In this document: in pieces, positions 40,267 to 48,793 of the stretch
How positions within the stretch are numbered: position 1 is the first letter of the stretch
Layout of the letters: each line of letters opens with the position of its first letter
Assembly (NCBI RefSeq): GCF_003051085.1
Contig: NZ_QAOM01000003.1
Coordinates: 1-64,000, forward strand
From: Trichococcus patagoniensis
GTDB taxonomy: Bacteria > Bacillota > Bacilli > Lactobacillales > Aerococcaceae
Direction of reading: 5' to 3'
DNA: 64,000 bases
Notes under the pieces: generated by a model
The model's input: only the letters and a program-made list of their open reading frames with translations
What the model was told of the DNA's origin: nothing
Database searches by the model: none
Translations under genes and position numbers: made by a program

Positions 40267-40297
40267 AGAACCAGCAAATAGCGAGAGGAGCATTATA

Positions 40298-41275
40298 ATG
40301 GCAGAATTGAGTGGAAATACAGGTCAAAAAATTATTTTAGTCGGTGACGGCGCCGTAGGATCGAGCTATGCGTTTGCATTGGTTACACAAAATATTGGTC
40401 ATGAGTTGGGTATCATCGATATCAACAAAGCAAAAACAGAGGGAGACGCCATTGACCTTTCCCACGCTTTAGCTTATACCTCACCCAAGAAAATTTATGC
40501 AGCATCCTACGCAGATTGCCACGACGCTGATATCGTTGTATTAACTGCAGGAGCTGCTCAAAAACCTGGCGAAACACGTTTGGATCTGGTAAGCAAAAAC
40601 CTGCGTATCTTCAAGTCGATCATCGGAGAAATCATGGCAAGCGGATTCGACGGTATCTTCTTGGTAGCATCCAATCCAGTGGATGTCCTCACTTATGCAA
40701 CTTGGAAATTCTCAGGACTTCCTGCTAACCGCGTCATCGGTTCCGGTACTTCCCTGGACAGCGCTCGATTCCGCCAAAGCATCGCTGCGCTAGTAGGTGT
40801 AGATACGCGTAATGTTCACGCCTATATCTTAGGGGAACACGGCGACACCGAATTCCCTGTATGGTCCCACGCTAACGTTGGTGGCCTGCAGATTTACGAA
40901 TGGGTGAAACAAACTTCTGCTGTCGATGAAAAAGCTTTAGTCGATGTCTTCTTCAAAGTGCGCGATGCCGCATACGAAATCATCGAGAAAAAAGGAGCGA
41001 CCTTCTATGGTATCGCTGTAGCCTTAGCCCGTATCACAAAAGCGATCCTGAATGACGAAAATGCGATCATGCCTTTATCCGTCTATCTGGATGGGGAATA
41101 TAACCACAAAGATATCTTCATCGGCGTGCCGGCAGTCATCAACCGTTCAGGTATCCGCAACATCATCGAAATTCCTTTGTCTGATGCAGAACAGGAAAAA
41201 ATGGATCTATCCGCTAACACCTTGAAAAAAGTGTTGGAAGAAGGATTCGCCAGCCTGGAAGCAGACGCAAAATAA
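40298..41275 (+). CDS. ldh: L-lactate dehydrogenase
   Basis: Reduces pyruvate to L-lactate with NADH, regenerating NAD+ in fermentation. The 325-aa product has the Rossmann loop [10 protein letters not shown] (about 16-25), substrate-binding arginine in the [11 protein letters not shown] region, DSARFR, and the catalytic His in [20 protein letters not shown] start at ATG 40298, seven bases after AGAGGAG; the frame runs 16 codons further up. Monocistronic, plus strand, with its own promoter and a strong terminator. It interrupts the prs-pth order seen in B. subtilis. Confidence 0.97.
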   Translation: MAELSGNTGQKIILVGDGAVGSSYAFALVTQNIGHELGIIDINKAKTEGDAIDLSHALAYTSPKKIYAASYADCHDADIVVLTAGAAQKPGETRLDLVSKNLRIFKSIIGEIMASGFDGIFLVASNPVDVLTYATWKFSGLPANRVIGSGTSLDSARFRQSIAALVGVDTRNVHAYILGEHGDTEFPVWSHANVGGLQIYEWVKQTSAVDEKALVDVFFKVRDAAYEIIEKKGATFYGIAVALARITKAILNDENAIMPLSVYLDGEYNHKDIFIGVPAVINRSGIRNIIEIPLSDAEQEKMDLSANTLKKVLEEGFASLEADAK

Positions 41276-41290
41276 TCGAATCCGATCTCA

Positions 41291-41333
41291 AACACCCGTC
41301 AGTCCCATTTTGGGGACGACGGGTGTTTTTTTG
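41291..41333 (+). terminator. ldh terminator
   Basis: Two stacked helices, AACACCCGTC with GACGGGTGTT (10 bp) and GTCCC with GGGAC inside, separated by a single A bulge. Seven T residues follow. Strong intrinsic terminator 16 nt after the stop. Confidence 0.92.
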
Positions 41334-41373
41334 TTTGTTTGTGGGTTTCGGTGATGTGGGGTTTGGTGTTTAT

Positions 41374-41410
41374 GGGGTTACGGGGTTACGGGGTTACGGG
41401 GTTACGGGGG
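41374..41410 (+). repeat. GGGGTTAC tandem repeat with G-quadruplex potential
   Basis: Four perfect 8-bp units (41374-41405) followed by GGGGG. This puts five runs of at least four G at 4-nt spacing (TTAC loops) on the plus strand. Such spacing fits a parallel G-quadruplex in DNA or RNA. It lies about 40 bp past the ldh terminator and just before the 51-bp repeats. Confidence 0.85.
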
Positions 41411-41417
41411 CGAAAAG

Positions 41418-41604
41418 ATGGATTCTTATGAGTTATTCATGGTTTCAGGCCAACTTGGGCTCAAAACCATGGATTCTTTCGAGTTATCCATGGTTTCGCA
41501 CTTATCTGGGCTCAAAACCATGAATTCTTTCGAGTTATCCATGGTTTCAGGCCAACTTGAGCTCAAAACCATGAATTCTCTTGAGTTATCCATGGTTTCA
41601 GGCC
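41418..41604 (+). repeat. 51-bp tandem repeat array 1
   Basis: Three full 51-bp units (41418-41468, 41469-41519, 41520-41570) and a 34-bp partial unit (41571-41604). Each begins ATGGATTCTTTCGAGTTAT or a near variant and ends GGGCTCAAAACC. Units differ mainly in the third quarter (CAGGCCAACTT or CGCACTTATCT types). At each junction AAACCATGGA and TCCATGGTTT can pair. The length is a multiple of three and gives a 17-residue repeat on either strand, but no credible gene. Confidence 0.9.
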
Positions 41605-41740
41605 ACAGATGACAATCGTACTCGCAGGCATGGATTACTCCCGTCACTAAGCAAGCGACAGCAACTTATATTCTCTCCGAAAGGCATTTATAAGAATCCG
41701 CGTATGCTCTATTTGACGACTCATATCAGGAGGGATTCCT

Positions 41741-42637
41741 ATCGCATACAAAGAACGAACAAAACCAAAGCTTCTGCGCATCTACGAGATATTGCACACG
41801 CGCACCCATCTTGGGAAGGCCGATTATTATCGGTTCATCAATCGAAAGAAGGGATTCGGGGGTGAAGGCGGACTTGACGTACACACCGAGCCACTCAGTG
41901 AAAATTGCATTATCTTGAACGATCTTCAGTTGGAAGTCAGGGAATCCCCTTTCCAGATTGATGCCCTCTTGATTTTCTCAGATATGATCAACCTCTACGA
42001 AATCAAGAATTATGAAGGTATGCATCAGTGGGGAAAAGGATCCTTCATAAAATCATCCGGGTTTTTATTGGAGAATCCATCCATGCAACTGCAGAGAACG
42101 AAAGTGCGATTGGAATTCTTGCTGTCGGAGATGGGATTTAAGACAAGAGTGGAAGCTTATGTCATTTTCGTAAATCCCGAATTCACCTTGGTTGGTGCTC
42201 CAAATGAAACAAGCTATATCCTTCCCAGTCAAATTCCCGGACATTTCCGGAATATACCCAAAACCACTGGAATAACTGCCGAACAATACAGACTTGCAGA
42301 TTCACTCGTAGCTCTTCACGATCCCAATTATTCTTTCAAGATACCAGAATATCACTACGAGAACATGAAAAAAGGTGTCCCCTGTCCAGCTTGCGGAGCG
42401 CTAAAAGATACATTTAGAGGCCAACATCAGATTTGCGGCGAATGCGGAAAGAAAATAAACATAAACGAAGCCATCAGAACGAGCATATCCGATTTCCGCA
42501 TTTTATTTCCGGATGATAAAATTACAGCAAGCCGTATCACGGACTGGTGTGGTGTCGGCGATCAAAATCGCATAAGCAATATACTGAAGTCAGAATTTCA
42601 AGTGATGGGGAAAAACCGCGGGCGTTATTTCATTTGA
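41741..42637 (+). CDS. NERD-domain protein with zinc ribbon, apparent ATC start
   Basis: The reading frame opened by ATC at 41741 gives a 298-aa protein. It has a NERD (nuclease-related) domain (about 25-145: FGGEGGLDVHT, QIDALLIFSD, LYEIKNYEG) and a zinc ribbon (CPACG...CGECG, about 212-236). A C-terminal helical segment may be a winged helix. NERD domains resemble restriction-type nucleases; a DNA-processing role is inferred. The first conventional start in frame is TTG at 41792, but it has no ribosome binding site and would cut off the conserved-looking YKERTKPKLLRIYEILH region. AGGAGG at 41728-41733 is seven bases before the ATC. Flanked on both sides by 51-bp repeats. Confidence 0.65.
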   Translation: MAYKERTKPKLLRIYEILHTRTHLGKADYYRFINRKKGFGGEGGLDVHTEPLSENCIILNDLQLEVRESPFQIDALLIFSDMINLYEIKNYEGMHQWGKGSFIKSSGFLLENPSMQLQRTKVRLEFLLSEMGFKTRVEAYVIFVNPEFTLVGAPNETSYILPSQIPGHFRNIPKTTGITAEQYRLADSLVALHDPNYSFKIPEYHYENMKKGVPCPACGALKDTFRGQHQICGECGKKININEAIRTSISDFRILFPDDKITASRITDWCGVGDQNRISNILKSEFQVMGKNRGRYFI

Positions 42638-42782
42638 TGAATATTATCCTAATTCGTGAAGGAGCTGCACTAACGCAACGTGCAATGAACGGGCGGTTAC
42701 CTGCTTATTTGCGCGTCTTATTTTGTTCGCTTTTAGAACTTGAGCCACCCGGGAAACAAGTTCTATCTGTTGTCGCAGAGCC

Positions 42783-42941
42783 CAGGCCAACTTGAGCTCA
42801 AAACCATGGATTCTTTCGAGTTATTCATGGTTTCGCACTGATCTGGGCTCAAAACCATGGATTCTTTCGAGTTATTCATGGTTTCAGACCAACTTGGGCT
42901 CAAAACCATGAATTCTTTTGAGTTATCCATGGTTTCCGGCA
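42783..42941 (+). repeat. 51-bp tandem repeat array 2
   Basis: A 23-bp partial unit (42783-42805), two full units (42806-42856, 42857-42907) and a 34-bp partial unit (42908-42941), in the same orientation as array 1. The variable segment again alternates between the CCAACTT and CACTGATCT types, in the order P'-Q-P where array 1 reads P-Q-P'. The two arrays enclose the NERD gene as direct repeats. Confidence 0.9.
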
Positions 42942-42983
42942 GCCCTGGCCCACAGCAGGAAACAACAACCAACCCAAACAAAA

Positions 42984-43010
42984 AAGCCCTCCAATGGAGG
43001 ACTTTTTTCA
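42984..43010. terminator. prs terminator, bidirectional
   Basis: CCTCC (42988-42992) pairs with GGAGG (42996-43000), and the helix continues past one mismatch into an A-run/T-run pair on both sides. It lies about 13 nt after the prs stop and can also stop plus-strand transcripts. Confidence 0.8.
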
Positions 43011-43022
43011 ACCATCGGATTC

Positions 43023-44003
43023 TTAGTCGATGATTACGAATTTTTCTTGGAACAACGGGCTTACTGAGCGGTTTTCGTGGATACGTTTGATTGCTTCAGC
43101 AATCAATTGGGAAACAGAAACCATCACAATTTTTTCGCTGACTTTATCAGCTGGGATATTGATCGAATCAGTAACGATCAATTCTTTGATTACGGAGTTG
43201 TTGATGCGATCCATTGCTGGACCTGATAATACAGCATGTGTGCAGCAAGCATAGACATCCAACGCGCCTGCATCCTGCAATGCTTGGGCAGCCAATGTAA
43301 TTGTGCCGGCAGTATCGATCATGTCGTCGATCAGGATACATTTTTTACCTTCGACATTACCGATGATGTTCATGACTTCGGCAACGTTCGCTTTCGGTCT
43401 TCTCTTGTCGATGATGGCGATTGGAGCTTTGATGAATTCAGCCAGTTTGCGGGCTCTTGTCACGCCACCGTGATCAGGCGAAACAACGACTACGTCATCA
43501 CGCAAAACTTCATGATCCAAGAAGTAGCTTGCCAATAACGGAGCTCCCAACAAATGATCAACCGGGATATCGAAGAAACCTTGAATTTGAGGAGCATGCA
43601 TATCAAGTGTCAACAATCTGTCAGCACCAGCATTAGTGATCATATTCGCCACCAATTTCGCTGTTATCGGCTCACGTGATTGTGCTTTGCGGTCTTGGCG
43701 GGCATAGCCATAATAAGGCAAAACGATGTTGATCGTTTTGGCACTCGCGCGCTTCAAAGCATCGATCATGATCAAAAGTTCCATCAAGTGGTCGTTTACC
43801 GGAGAACTTGTCGATTGGATGACGTAAACGTGGCAACCGCGGATACTTTCGTCGATGTTGATCTTGATTTCACCGTCACTGAATTGGGATGAAGAAAGGG
43901 TCCCTAACTCCACACCAACGTCAGCCGCAATTTTCTCAGCCAAAGGGCGATTTGAACTTAAGGAAAAAATCTTAAGTTTTGGATCTTTGTAATGTTCTGT
44001 CAT
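43023..44003 (-). CDS. prs: Ribose-phosphate pyrophosphokinase
   Basis: Makes PRPP from ribose 5-phosphate and ATP, feeding purine, pyrimidine, NAD, His and Trp pathways. The 326-aa product has [15 protein letters not shown], the flexible-loop region [34 protein letters not shown] and the PRPP loop [12 protein letters not shown]. Follows glmU, the conserved order. Its product is also the ligand sensed by PurR, encoded nearby. Confidence 0.97.
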   Translation of the reverse strand: MTEHYKDPKLKIFSLSSNRPLAEKIAADVGVELGTLSSSQFSDGEIKINIDESIRGCHVYVIQSTSSPVNDHLMELLIMIDALKRASAKTINIVLPYYGYARQDRKAQSREPITAKLVANMITNAGADRLLTLDMHAPQIQGFFDIPVDHLLGAPLLASYFLDHEVLRDDVVVVSPDHGGVTRARKLAEFIKAPIAIIDKRRPKANVAEVMNIIGNVEGKKCILIDDMIDTAGTITLAAQALQDAGALDVYACCTHAVLSGPAMDRINNSVIKELIVTDSINIPADKVSEKIVMVSVSQLIAEAIKRIHENRSVSPLFQEKFVIID

Positions 44004-44099
44004 GATAATCCTCCGTTAATCTTTTGTTTTTACCAAATTAAACACATACTGATATTGTATTTTCAAAATCATTCTACCATACATGTATAAGGTTTTGCT

Positions 44100-45476
44100 T
44101 TATTTTTTGGCTGGCGGCAATTTTTCCCAATAGCCGGGTTTGTTCTCCTGGCGGCTGCGGGCGATGCCCATCGCGCCTTCAGGCACATCTTTAGTGATAG
44201 TCGAACCTGCAGCTAGGAATGTGTTGGCCTCGACGTTGACAGGCGCCACAATGTTCACGTTGCAGCCGATGAACGTATTGTCACCGATGCTGGAACGGTG
44301 TTTGTGCTTGCCATCATAATTCACAAAGACAGTGCCGCAACCGACATTGATGTTTTTACCGAGATCCGCGTCTCCCACATATGTCAGATGTCCGACTTTT
44401 GTGTCTTCGTTCAAGACCGCGTTCTTCACTTCCACAAAATTTCCGATATGGACGCGTTTTCCGATGTGGCTGTTCGGTCTCAAGTGGCTGAACGGGCCGA
44501 TGTTGCTGTCCGATTCCATCACGGAGTCCTCCAGATTTGAGCTTCTGATCTGGACACGGTCCCCGATTGTTGTATTGCTCAGTTCTGAGCCTGATCCGAT
44601 GAAACAATCTTCACCGATGATCGTTTTCCCTTTCAGGAATACATTCGGTTCAATGACTGTGTCGCTTCCGATGATCACATCCGACTCGATGTAGGTATTA
44701 TCCGGATCGATCAAGGTAACGCCGTTGCGCATGTGTTTTTCATTGATGCGTCTCTTCATGTAGACAGAAGCTTCAGCCAAAGCCACACGATCGTTCACAC
44801 CCAAAGCTTCGCCCATGTCGCTCATCTGGTAAGCCGTCACGATTTCGCCTTGGTTCTTCAGGATTTCGATGACATCCGGCAAATAGTACTCGCCTTGCGC
44901 ATTGTTGTTGCCTACTGATTGCAGCGCAGCGAACAAAAACTTGTTATCGAATGCATACGTTCCGGTATTGATTTCCTGCACAAGCACTTCTTCCGGAGAA
45001 GCGTCTTTTTGTTCCACAATTTTTTCTACGTTATCTGAAGCATTTCTGATGATGCGGCCATAGCCGTTCGGATCAGCAGCATGCGCAGTCAGGATAGTTG
45101 CTTTCGCTTTTTTCTCTTCATGGTATTGCAACAAGGATTCCAACGTCTCTGCAGTCAGAAGCGGTGTATCTCCGCAGATGACCAATGTAGTGCCCTCTTC
45201 GTTCTCCAGCACAGCTTGCGCTTGCAGAACAGCGTGCCCTGTTCCCAATTGTTGCGCCTGCAATACATATTCCGAACGATTCCCCAAGCATCCTTTAACA
45301 GTATCCGCACCGTGCCCTACAATTGTCACTACTTTCTCAATGCCAGCAGCCTCTACTTGATCCACGACGTGCTCTACCATTGGTTTTCCGCAAACTGCAT
45401 GCAGTACTTTATAAAGCTTACTTTTCATGCGCGTTCCTTGACCAGCAGCAAGTATGATTGCAAAACGATTAGCCAT
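44100..45476 (-). CDS. glmU: Bifunctional GlmU (UDP-GlcNAc synthesis)
   Basis: Acetylates glucosamine 1-phosphate and then makes UDP-GlcNAc for peptidoglycan and teichoic acids. The 458-aa product has the N-terminal uridyltransferase domain ([15 protein letters not shown] at about residue 9). The C-terminal left-handed beta helix contains the hexapeptide series ([18 protein letters not shown] onward) and [16 protein letters not shown] start at ATG 45476, six bases after GGAG; a TTG two codons earlier is less likely. Precedes prs. Confidence 0.97.
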   Translation of the reverse strand: MANRFAIILAAGQGTRMKSKLYKVLHAVCGKPMVEHVVDQVEAAGIEKVVTIVGHGADTVKGCLGNRSEYVLQAQQLGTGHAVLQAQAVLENEEGTTLVICGDTPLLTAETLESLLQYHEEKKAKATILTAHAADPNGYGRIIRNASDNVEKIVEQKDASPEEVLVQEINTGTYAFDNKFLFAALQSVGNNNAQGEYYLPDVIEILKNQGEIVTAYQMSDMGEALGVNDRVALAEASVYMKRRINEKHMRNGVTLIDPDNTYIESDVIIGSDTVIEPNVFLKGKTIIGEDCFIGSGSELSNTTIGDRVQIRSSNLEDSVMESDSNIGPFSHLRPNSHIGKRVHIGNFVEVKNAVLNEDTKVGHLTYVGDADLGKNINVGCGTVFVNYDGKHKHRSSIGDNTFIGCNVNIVAPVNVEANTFLAAGSTITKDVPEGAMGIARSRQENKPGYWEKLPPAKK

Positions 45477-45682
45477 AAGCAACTCCTATCTTTTCATTTT
45501 ATTCCTTCAACTAAATTATCTTAGCGTAAAAACTTGCTTTTTTCAATATGATATCGTACATAAATACAGACTTCTTTTCATTATCTAATGGAAATACGAA
45601 GAATGCGGATACATTGTTTCTTATTGACCGGTTTTTTGGATATACTTGTAGACAGGAAGACACATCGAAAGGATTGATTCCA
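45477..45682. other. Divergent region glmU / cupin gene
   Basis: About 200 bases between two divergent starts. TTGACC at 45624-45629 could be a -35 for the cupin gene, but no good -10 lies at the right distance. No other element stands out. Confidence 0.4.
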
Positions 45683-46216
45683 ATGACAAAAACGACTGCA
45701 TCATTTTGGATACAAGAACTGTTGCTTCAGCCGCATGCGGAAGGCGGTTATTTTCGCGAAACCGGCCATTCCCCCGAACTGATCGTTACCGAGGATCGGT
45801 TGGAGCGCTATCTCTACAGCAACATCCTCTTCTTATTGACTGCAGACAACCCTTCGCATTTTCACCGCTTGAAATCCGATGAGGTCTGGTATTTCCATGA
45901 AGGCAGCACGTTGACGATCCATCTGTTGCATCCCGATGGCCGCTACGAGGCAGTCAGAATGGGCCGCCATCCCGAAAACGGAGAACTTTTCCAATTCACG
46001 GTTCCGAAAGGGGTCATCTTTGGGAGCAGCATCGAAGGACAATCCGGAGACTTCGCGCTCGTAAGCTGCATGGTTTCCCCGGGATTCGATTACCGTGATT
46101 TTGAATTGCTGCCTTATGATGTGTTGCTCAAATACTATCCTGATTGCGGGAATGTTTTGGAAAAATTAGCCTACAAAAAGCTTCCACGGGATTGTTTCAG
46201 GAATGAACAAGTCTGA
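45683..46216 (+). CDS. Cupin domain protein (DUF985 / Cupin_5 family)
   Basis: The 177-aa product (MTKTTASFWIQELLLQPHAE start) shows the Cupin_5 pattern: HAEGGYFRET near the N-terminus, SNILFLLTADNPSHFHRLKSDEVWYFHEGS with the HxH-type metal-site region, and PGFDYRDFEL near the end. Members are metal-binding beta barrels; some are proposed sugar epimerase-like or isomerase-like enzymes, but the substrate is not established. I start at ATG 45683, behind AAAGGA; the frame extends 45 codons upstream without a ribosome binding site. It stands alone on the plus strand between purR and glmU. Confidence 0.85.
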   Translation: MTKTTASFWIQELLLQPHAEGGYFRETGHSPELIVTEDRLERYLYSNILFLLTADNPSHFHRLKSDEVWYFHEGSTLTIHLLHPDGRYEAVRMGRHPENGELFQFTVPKGVIFGSSIEGQSGDFALVSCMVSPGFDYRDFELLPYDVLLKYYPDCGNVLEKLAYKKLPRDCFRNEQV

Positions 46217-46264
46217 ACTACACCCAATCCCACTCAGGGAATCGCGTTTTTCCTTCTCAACACC

Positions 46265-46310
46265 AAAGAGCCAGACCTTAAACTTGCGTTTAGGATCCAG
46301 CTCTTTTTTT
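46265..46310. terminator. Terminator between cupin gene and purR
   Basis: AAAGAGC (46265-46271) pairs with GCTCTTT (46300-46306), with an inner TTAAAC/GTTTAGG helix. T-run on the plus side. It serves the cupin gene and, less clearly, purR from the other side. Confidence 0.75.
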
Positions 46311-46326
46311 AGGCTACAATCTATAA

Positions 46327-47154
46327 TCACTCGGTGCTTGAATCGAAATAATTGCCCAAGCCCACGCTGATGGAATGATCTTTCAGGTCGATATTGTTTA
46401 CGCGGATCAGTGACGAATAATCGAACACTTCGCGTTTGGAATTGTAGCCAGCTTCAGCGAATACCGTCACGCCGACTGTCTCCGATTCAAATTCGGAAAT
46501 CATGCTGCGCATACCGTTGATGGTGCCGCCGCCTTTCAGGAAATCGTCGACAATGAGAACTTTGGAGCCGCGCGGCAAACTGCGTTTGGATAGTTCCATT
46601 TTTTCGACCCGGTCGGATGAACCTGAAACGTAATTGATGCTGACTGTGGAGCCTTCGGTAATTTTCGAATCACGGCGCACGATGACGAATGGGACATTCA
46701 GATAAGTGGCGACTGCTTGCGCGATCGGAACCCCTTTAGTGGCGACAGTCATGACTGCATCGACTTTTTTGTCGACGTATTGAGCCGCGATGACACGCCC
46801 GATTTTCTGCAGGATTTCCGGATTGCCCAACATGTCGGAAAGATAAACGTATCCCCCTGGCAACAGACGATCTTTGCTGTTCATGATTTCGCACATTTCT
46901 TCTATAATTTCGCGGGCATTTCCTTTGGTGATTGTCGGAATATATTTGACGCCGCCTGCTGCACCCGGAAGCGTTTCGACAATCCCTGTTCCCCGATCTT
47001 CAAATGTTTTCTTGATGATGGATAAGTCTTCACTGATGGATGATTTCGCTGATTCATAACGTTTAGCGAAATAGGTCAATGAAATCAACCGATGCGGTCT
47101 CTCTAATAAGTAACGGGTCATATCGACTAACCGTTCACTGCGCTTTATTTTCAA
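46327..47154 (-). CDS. purR: Purine operon repressor PurR
   Basis: Represses purine biosynthesis genes when PRPP is low (Bacillus-type PurR, unrelated to E. coli PurR). The 275-aa product has an N-terminal winged helix (about 1-75: SERLVDMTRYLLERPHRLIS...SISEDLSIIKKTFE) and a C-terminal phosphoribosyltransferase-like domain with the PRPP loop VLIVDDFLKGGGTINGM. Full length. In B. subtilis it directly follows ispE; here the zinc transporter genes lie in between. Confidence 0.97.
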   Translation of the reverse strand: MKIKRSERLVDMTRYLLERPHRLISLTYFAKRYESAKSSISEDLSIIKKTFEDRGTGIVETLPGAAGGVKYIPTITKGNAREIIEEMCEIMNSKDRLLPGGYVYLSDMLGNPEILQKIGRVIAAQYVDKKVDAVMTVATKGVPIAQAVATYLNVPFVIVRRDSKITEGSTVSINYVSGSSDRVEKMELSKRSLPRGSKVLIVDDFLKGGGTINGMRSMISEFESETVGVTVFAEAGYNSKREVFDYSSLIRVNNIDLKDHSISVGLGNYFDSSTE

Positions 47155-47258
47155 TCCAAATCTCTCCTTATATTGCGTTCTTTTCCCTATTATATAGTTG
47201 ATTCCTGAAAAATGAAAGCTTTTAATTGATGATTGTTCGTTTTTAATCGAATTTAAGG

Positions 47259-47289
47259 CAAAAAAACAAGAGCAATGTTCTGCTCTTGT
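47259..47289 (-). terminator. Terminator of the zinc transporter operon
   Basis: ACAAGAGCA (47266-47274) pairs with TGCTCTTGT (47281-47289) around a 6-nt loop. The A-run to the left gives a U-tract on the minus strand. It lies 24 nt after the permease stop, separating the operon from purR. Confidence 0.85.
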
Positions 47290-47312
47290 CCATATATCTT
47301 ATTGTTAAGATT

Positions 47313-48122
47313 CTACTTCTTTTCGACGACGACCTTATAGATGCTGGTCAAAATGAACATGGCCACGAAAACCAAGGTGATGGTGGCACCGGGAGGCGTT
47401 CCGTACTGATAGGATGCGAACAAACCTCCGTACATTCCCGTCAAACCGATGCCTATCCCAAGCAGGATGACGCCGTTGAAGGTATGCACCAATCTCATCG
47501 AGATGGCTGCCGGCAGAATCATGATGGAAGAAACCAGCAATGACCCGGTAATCGGCATCACCACACTGATTGCGACCCCTGTGATCACAGAAACCAACAG
47601 CGACATCATGCGGACCGGCAAGCCCGCTGTATGGGCCGTGTCTTCATCAAACGTCAACACATATAACGGTTTGCGGAAAATCAGATACAGCAAAACAATA
47701 ATTATTGCCAAAGCCAATAAAATCTGGATTTGCTGATCATTGATGGTGATGATCGATCCGAACAGATACTGTTCGACACTCGCGTTCTGTTTCCCCGATA
47801 CGAAACTCATCAGCACTAAAGCTACAGCCATTCCCGTAGCCATCAGGATTGCAATCGATATTTCCGAATAGCCTTTGAAGATGACGCGTAAATATTCGAT
47901 TCCGATCGCTGCCAAAATGACGATACCCAAAGTGGTTAGCGTTGGATTGATATTTAGGAGCATCCCTAAAGCAACTCCAGCCAAGGAAACATGCGACAGC
48001 GTATCCGCCATTAAGGATTGCCGGCGCAAAATCAGCAGCAGACCCAAAATGGGTGCCATGATTGCGATCAATGTTGATGCTTGGAAGGCTCTTTGCATAA
48101 ATCCATAGAGAAACATCTCCAC
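47313..48122 (-). CDS. znuB: Zinc ABC transporter permease
   Basis: The 269-aa product is an ABC-3 family membrane permease with about seven to eight spans, containing SLMADTLSHVSLAGVALGM and the EAA-like region SVVMPITGSLLVSSIMILPA. It starts at GTG 48122, seven bases after AAGGAGG, inside the ATPase gene, so the two overlap by 55 bp. Zinc rather than manganese is inferred from the Zur-like operator and the acidic/His loop of the binding protein. Last gene of the operon. Confidence 0.92.
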   Translation of the reverse strand: MEMFLYGFMQRAFQASTLIAIMAPILGLLLILRRQSLMADTLSHVSLAGVALGMLLNINPTLTTLGIVILAAIGIEYLRVIFKGYSEISIAILMATGMAVALVLMSFVSGKQNASVEQYLFGSIITINDQQIQILLALAIIIVLLYLIFRKPLYVLTFDEDTAHTAGLPVRMMSLLVSVITGVAISVVMPITGSLLVSSIMILPAAISMRLVHTFNGVILLGIGIGLTGMYGGLFASYQYGTPPGATITLVFVAMFILTSIYKVVVEKK

Positions 48123-48775
48123 GGCGAATCCTCCTTTCTGACCAACTGAATATGGGTATCCATAAATTCTTTGATATCTTCGTGCTCATGCGTAACCATG
48201 ATGATCGCTTTGTTGTGGACTTGTGAATTGTGTTTCAGCAAACGATAGAAACGCTCGCGCGATTCCTTATCCATTCCGGTAGTAGGCTCATCGAGCACAA
48301 ACAAGTCCGGATCGGTTGCGAAAATGCGTGCCAAAGCGATGCGTTGTTTTTGCCCACCGGAAAGTTCACCGATTTTTTTGTTGCGCATTTCCCACATGCC
48401 CACTGATTCCAGGGCTTTTTTTACATGGGTATTATCTTCTTCATCCAATTTTTTGAACCATTTGCCTTTTTGGTATCTGCCGGACTCCACAAACTCAAGG
48501 ACCCTGCTCGGAAACCCGATATTGAAAGACGAAATTTGCTGCGGTGCATAACCGATCGTAAGCTTTTCCCCACGATAGTTCACCTTCGAAATCGTCGCGC
48601 TGCCCTCCCGGGGATTCAACAGTCCCAGGATGCTCTTCAATAAAGTAGATTTCGCCGCGCCATTTTCGCCTGTAAGGATGACGAATTCCCCTTCATGCAC
48701 TTGGAATGTGATATCCTGCAGGACAGGTTCATCATCGTAATAGAACGACAGATGCTGTACATCGATATATTCCAC
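48068..48775 (-). CDS. znuC: Zinc ABC transporter ATP-binding protein
   Basis: The 235-aa ATPase has Walker A GENGAAKST (about 37-45), with Ala where Gly is more usual, the signature LSGGQKQRIALAR and Walker B LFVLDEPTTGMD, then the H-loop VTHEHED. Lies between the binding protein (19 nt away) and the permease, which it overlaps by 55 bp. The last 18 or so residues are encoded in the overlap. Confidence 0.93.
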   Translation of the reverse strand: MEYIDVQHLSFYYDDEPVLQDITFQVHEGEFVILTGENGAAKSTLLKSILGLLNPREGSATISKVNYRGEKLTIGYAPQQISSFNIGFPSRVLEFVESGRYQKGKWFKKLDEEDNTHVKKALESVGMWEMRNKKIGELSGGQKQRIALARIFATDPDLFVLDEPTTGMDKESRERFYRLLKHNSQVHNKAIIMVTHEHEDIKEFMDTHIQLVRKEDSPWRCFSMDLCKEPSKHQH

Positions 48776-48793
48776 TTGATTTCCCCTCTTCTC

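Larger units (their letters stand above)
39912..40297. other. Divergent intergenic region pth / ldh
   Basis: Contains the pth promoter (40031-40059), a leader hairpin with AGCAG/CTGCT ends (39948-39976) and the ldh extended -10 promoter (40258-40266). TTGTGAA at about 40088 and TTCACA at about 40156 look like separate Rex half-sites but are not arranged as one palindrome. No gene is supported. Confidence 0.6.
41276..41740. other. Intergenic region between ldh and the NERD gene
   Basis: About 465 bases holding the ldh terminator, a fourfold GGGGTTAC repeat (41374-41410), a 51-bp tandem repeat array (41418-41604) and a short unique stretch leading to the AGGAGG at 41728-41733. Frames across the repeats (for example 41418-41612) are repeat translations, not genes. 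Confidence 0.7.
42638..43022. other. Intergenic region between the NERD gene and prs
   Basis: Contains a hairpin (AGAACTTG at 42735-42742 with CAAGTTCT at 42757-42764) that may mark the end of the NERD transcript. The second 51-bp repeat array (42783-42941) and the prs terminator (42984-43010) follow. No gene is supported. Confidence 0.65.

Noticed and set aside
41418-41612. Repeat frame encoding a 17-residue repeat protein
   Set aside because: A translation of the 51-bp repeats; the opposite strand and array 2 give equally open frames, and no start signal is present.
41418-42941. CRISPR array as an explanation of the 51-bp repeats
   Set aside because: Units are contiguous with no unique spacers, and no cas genes are present.
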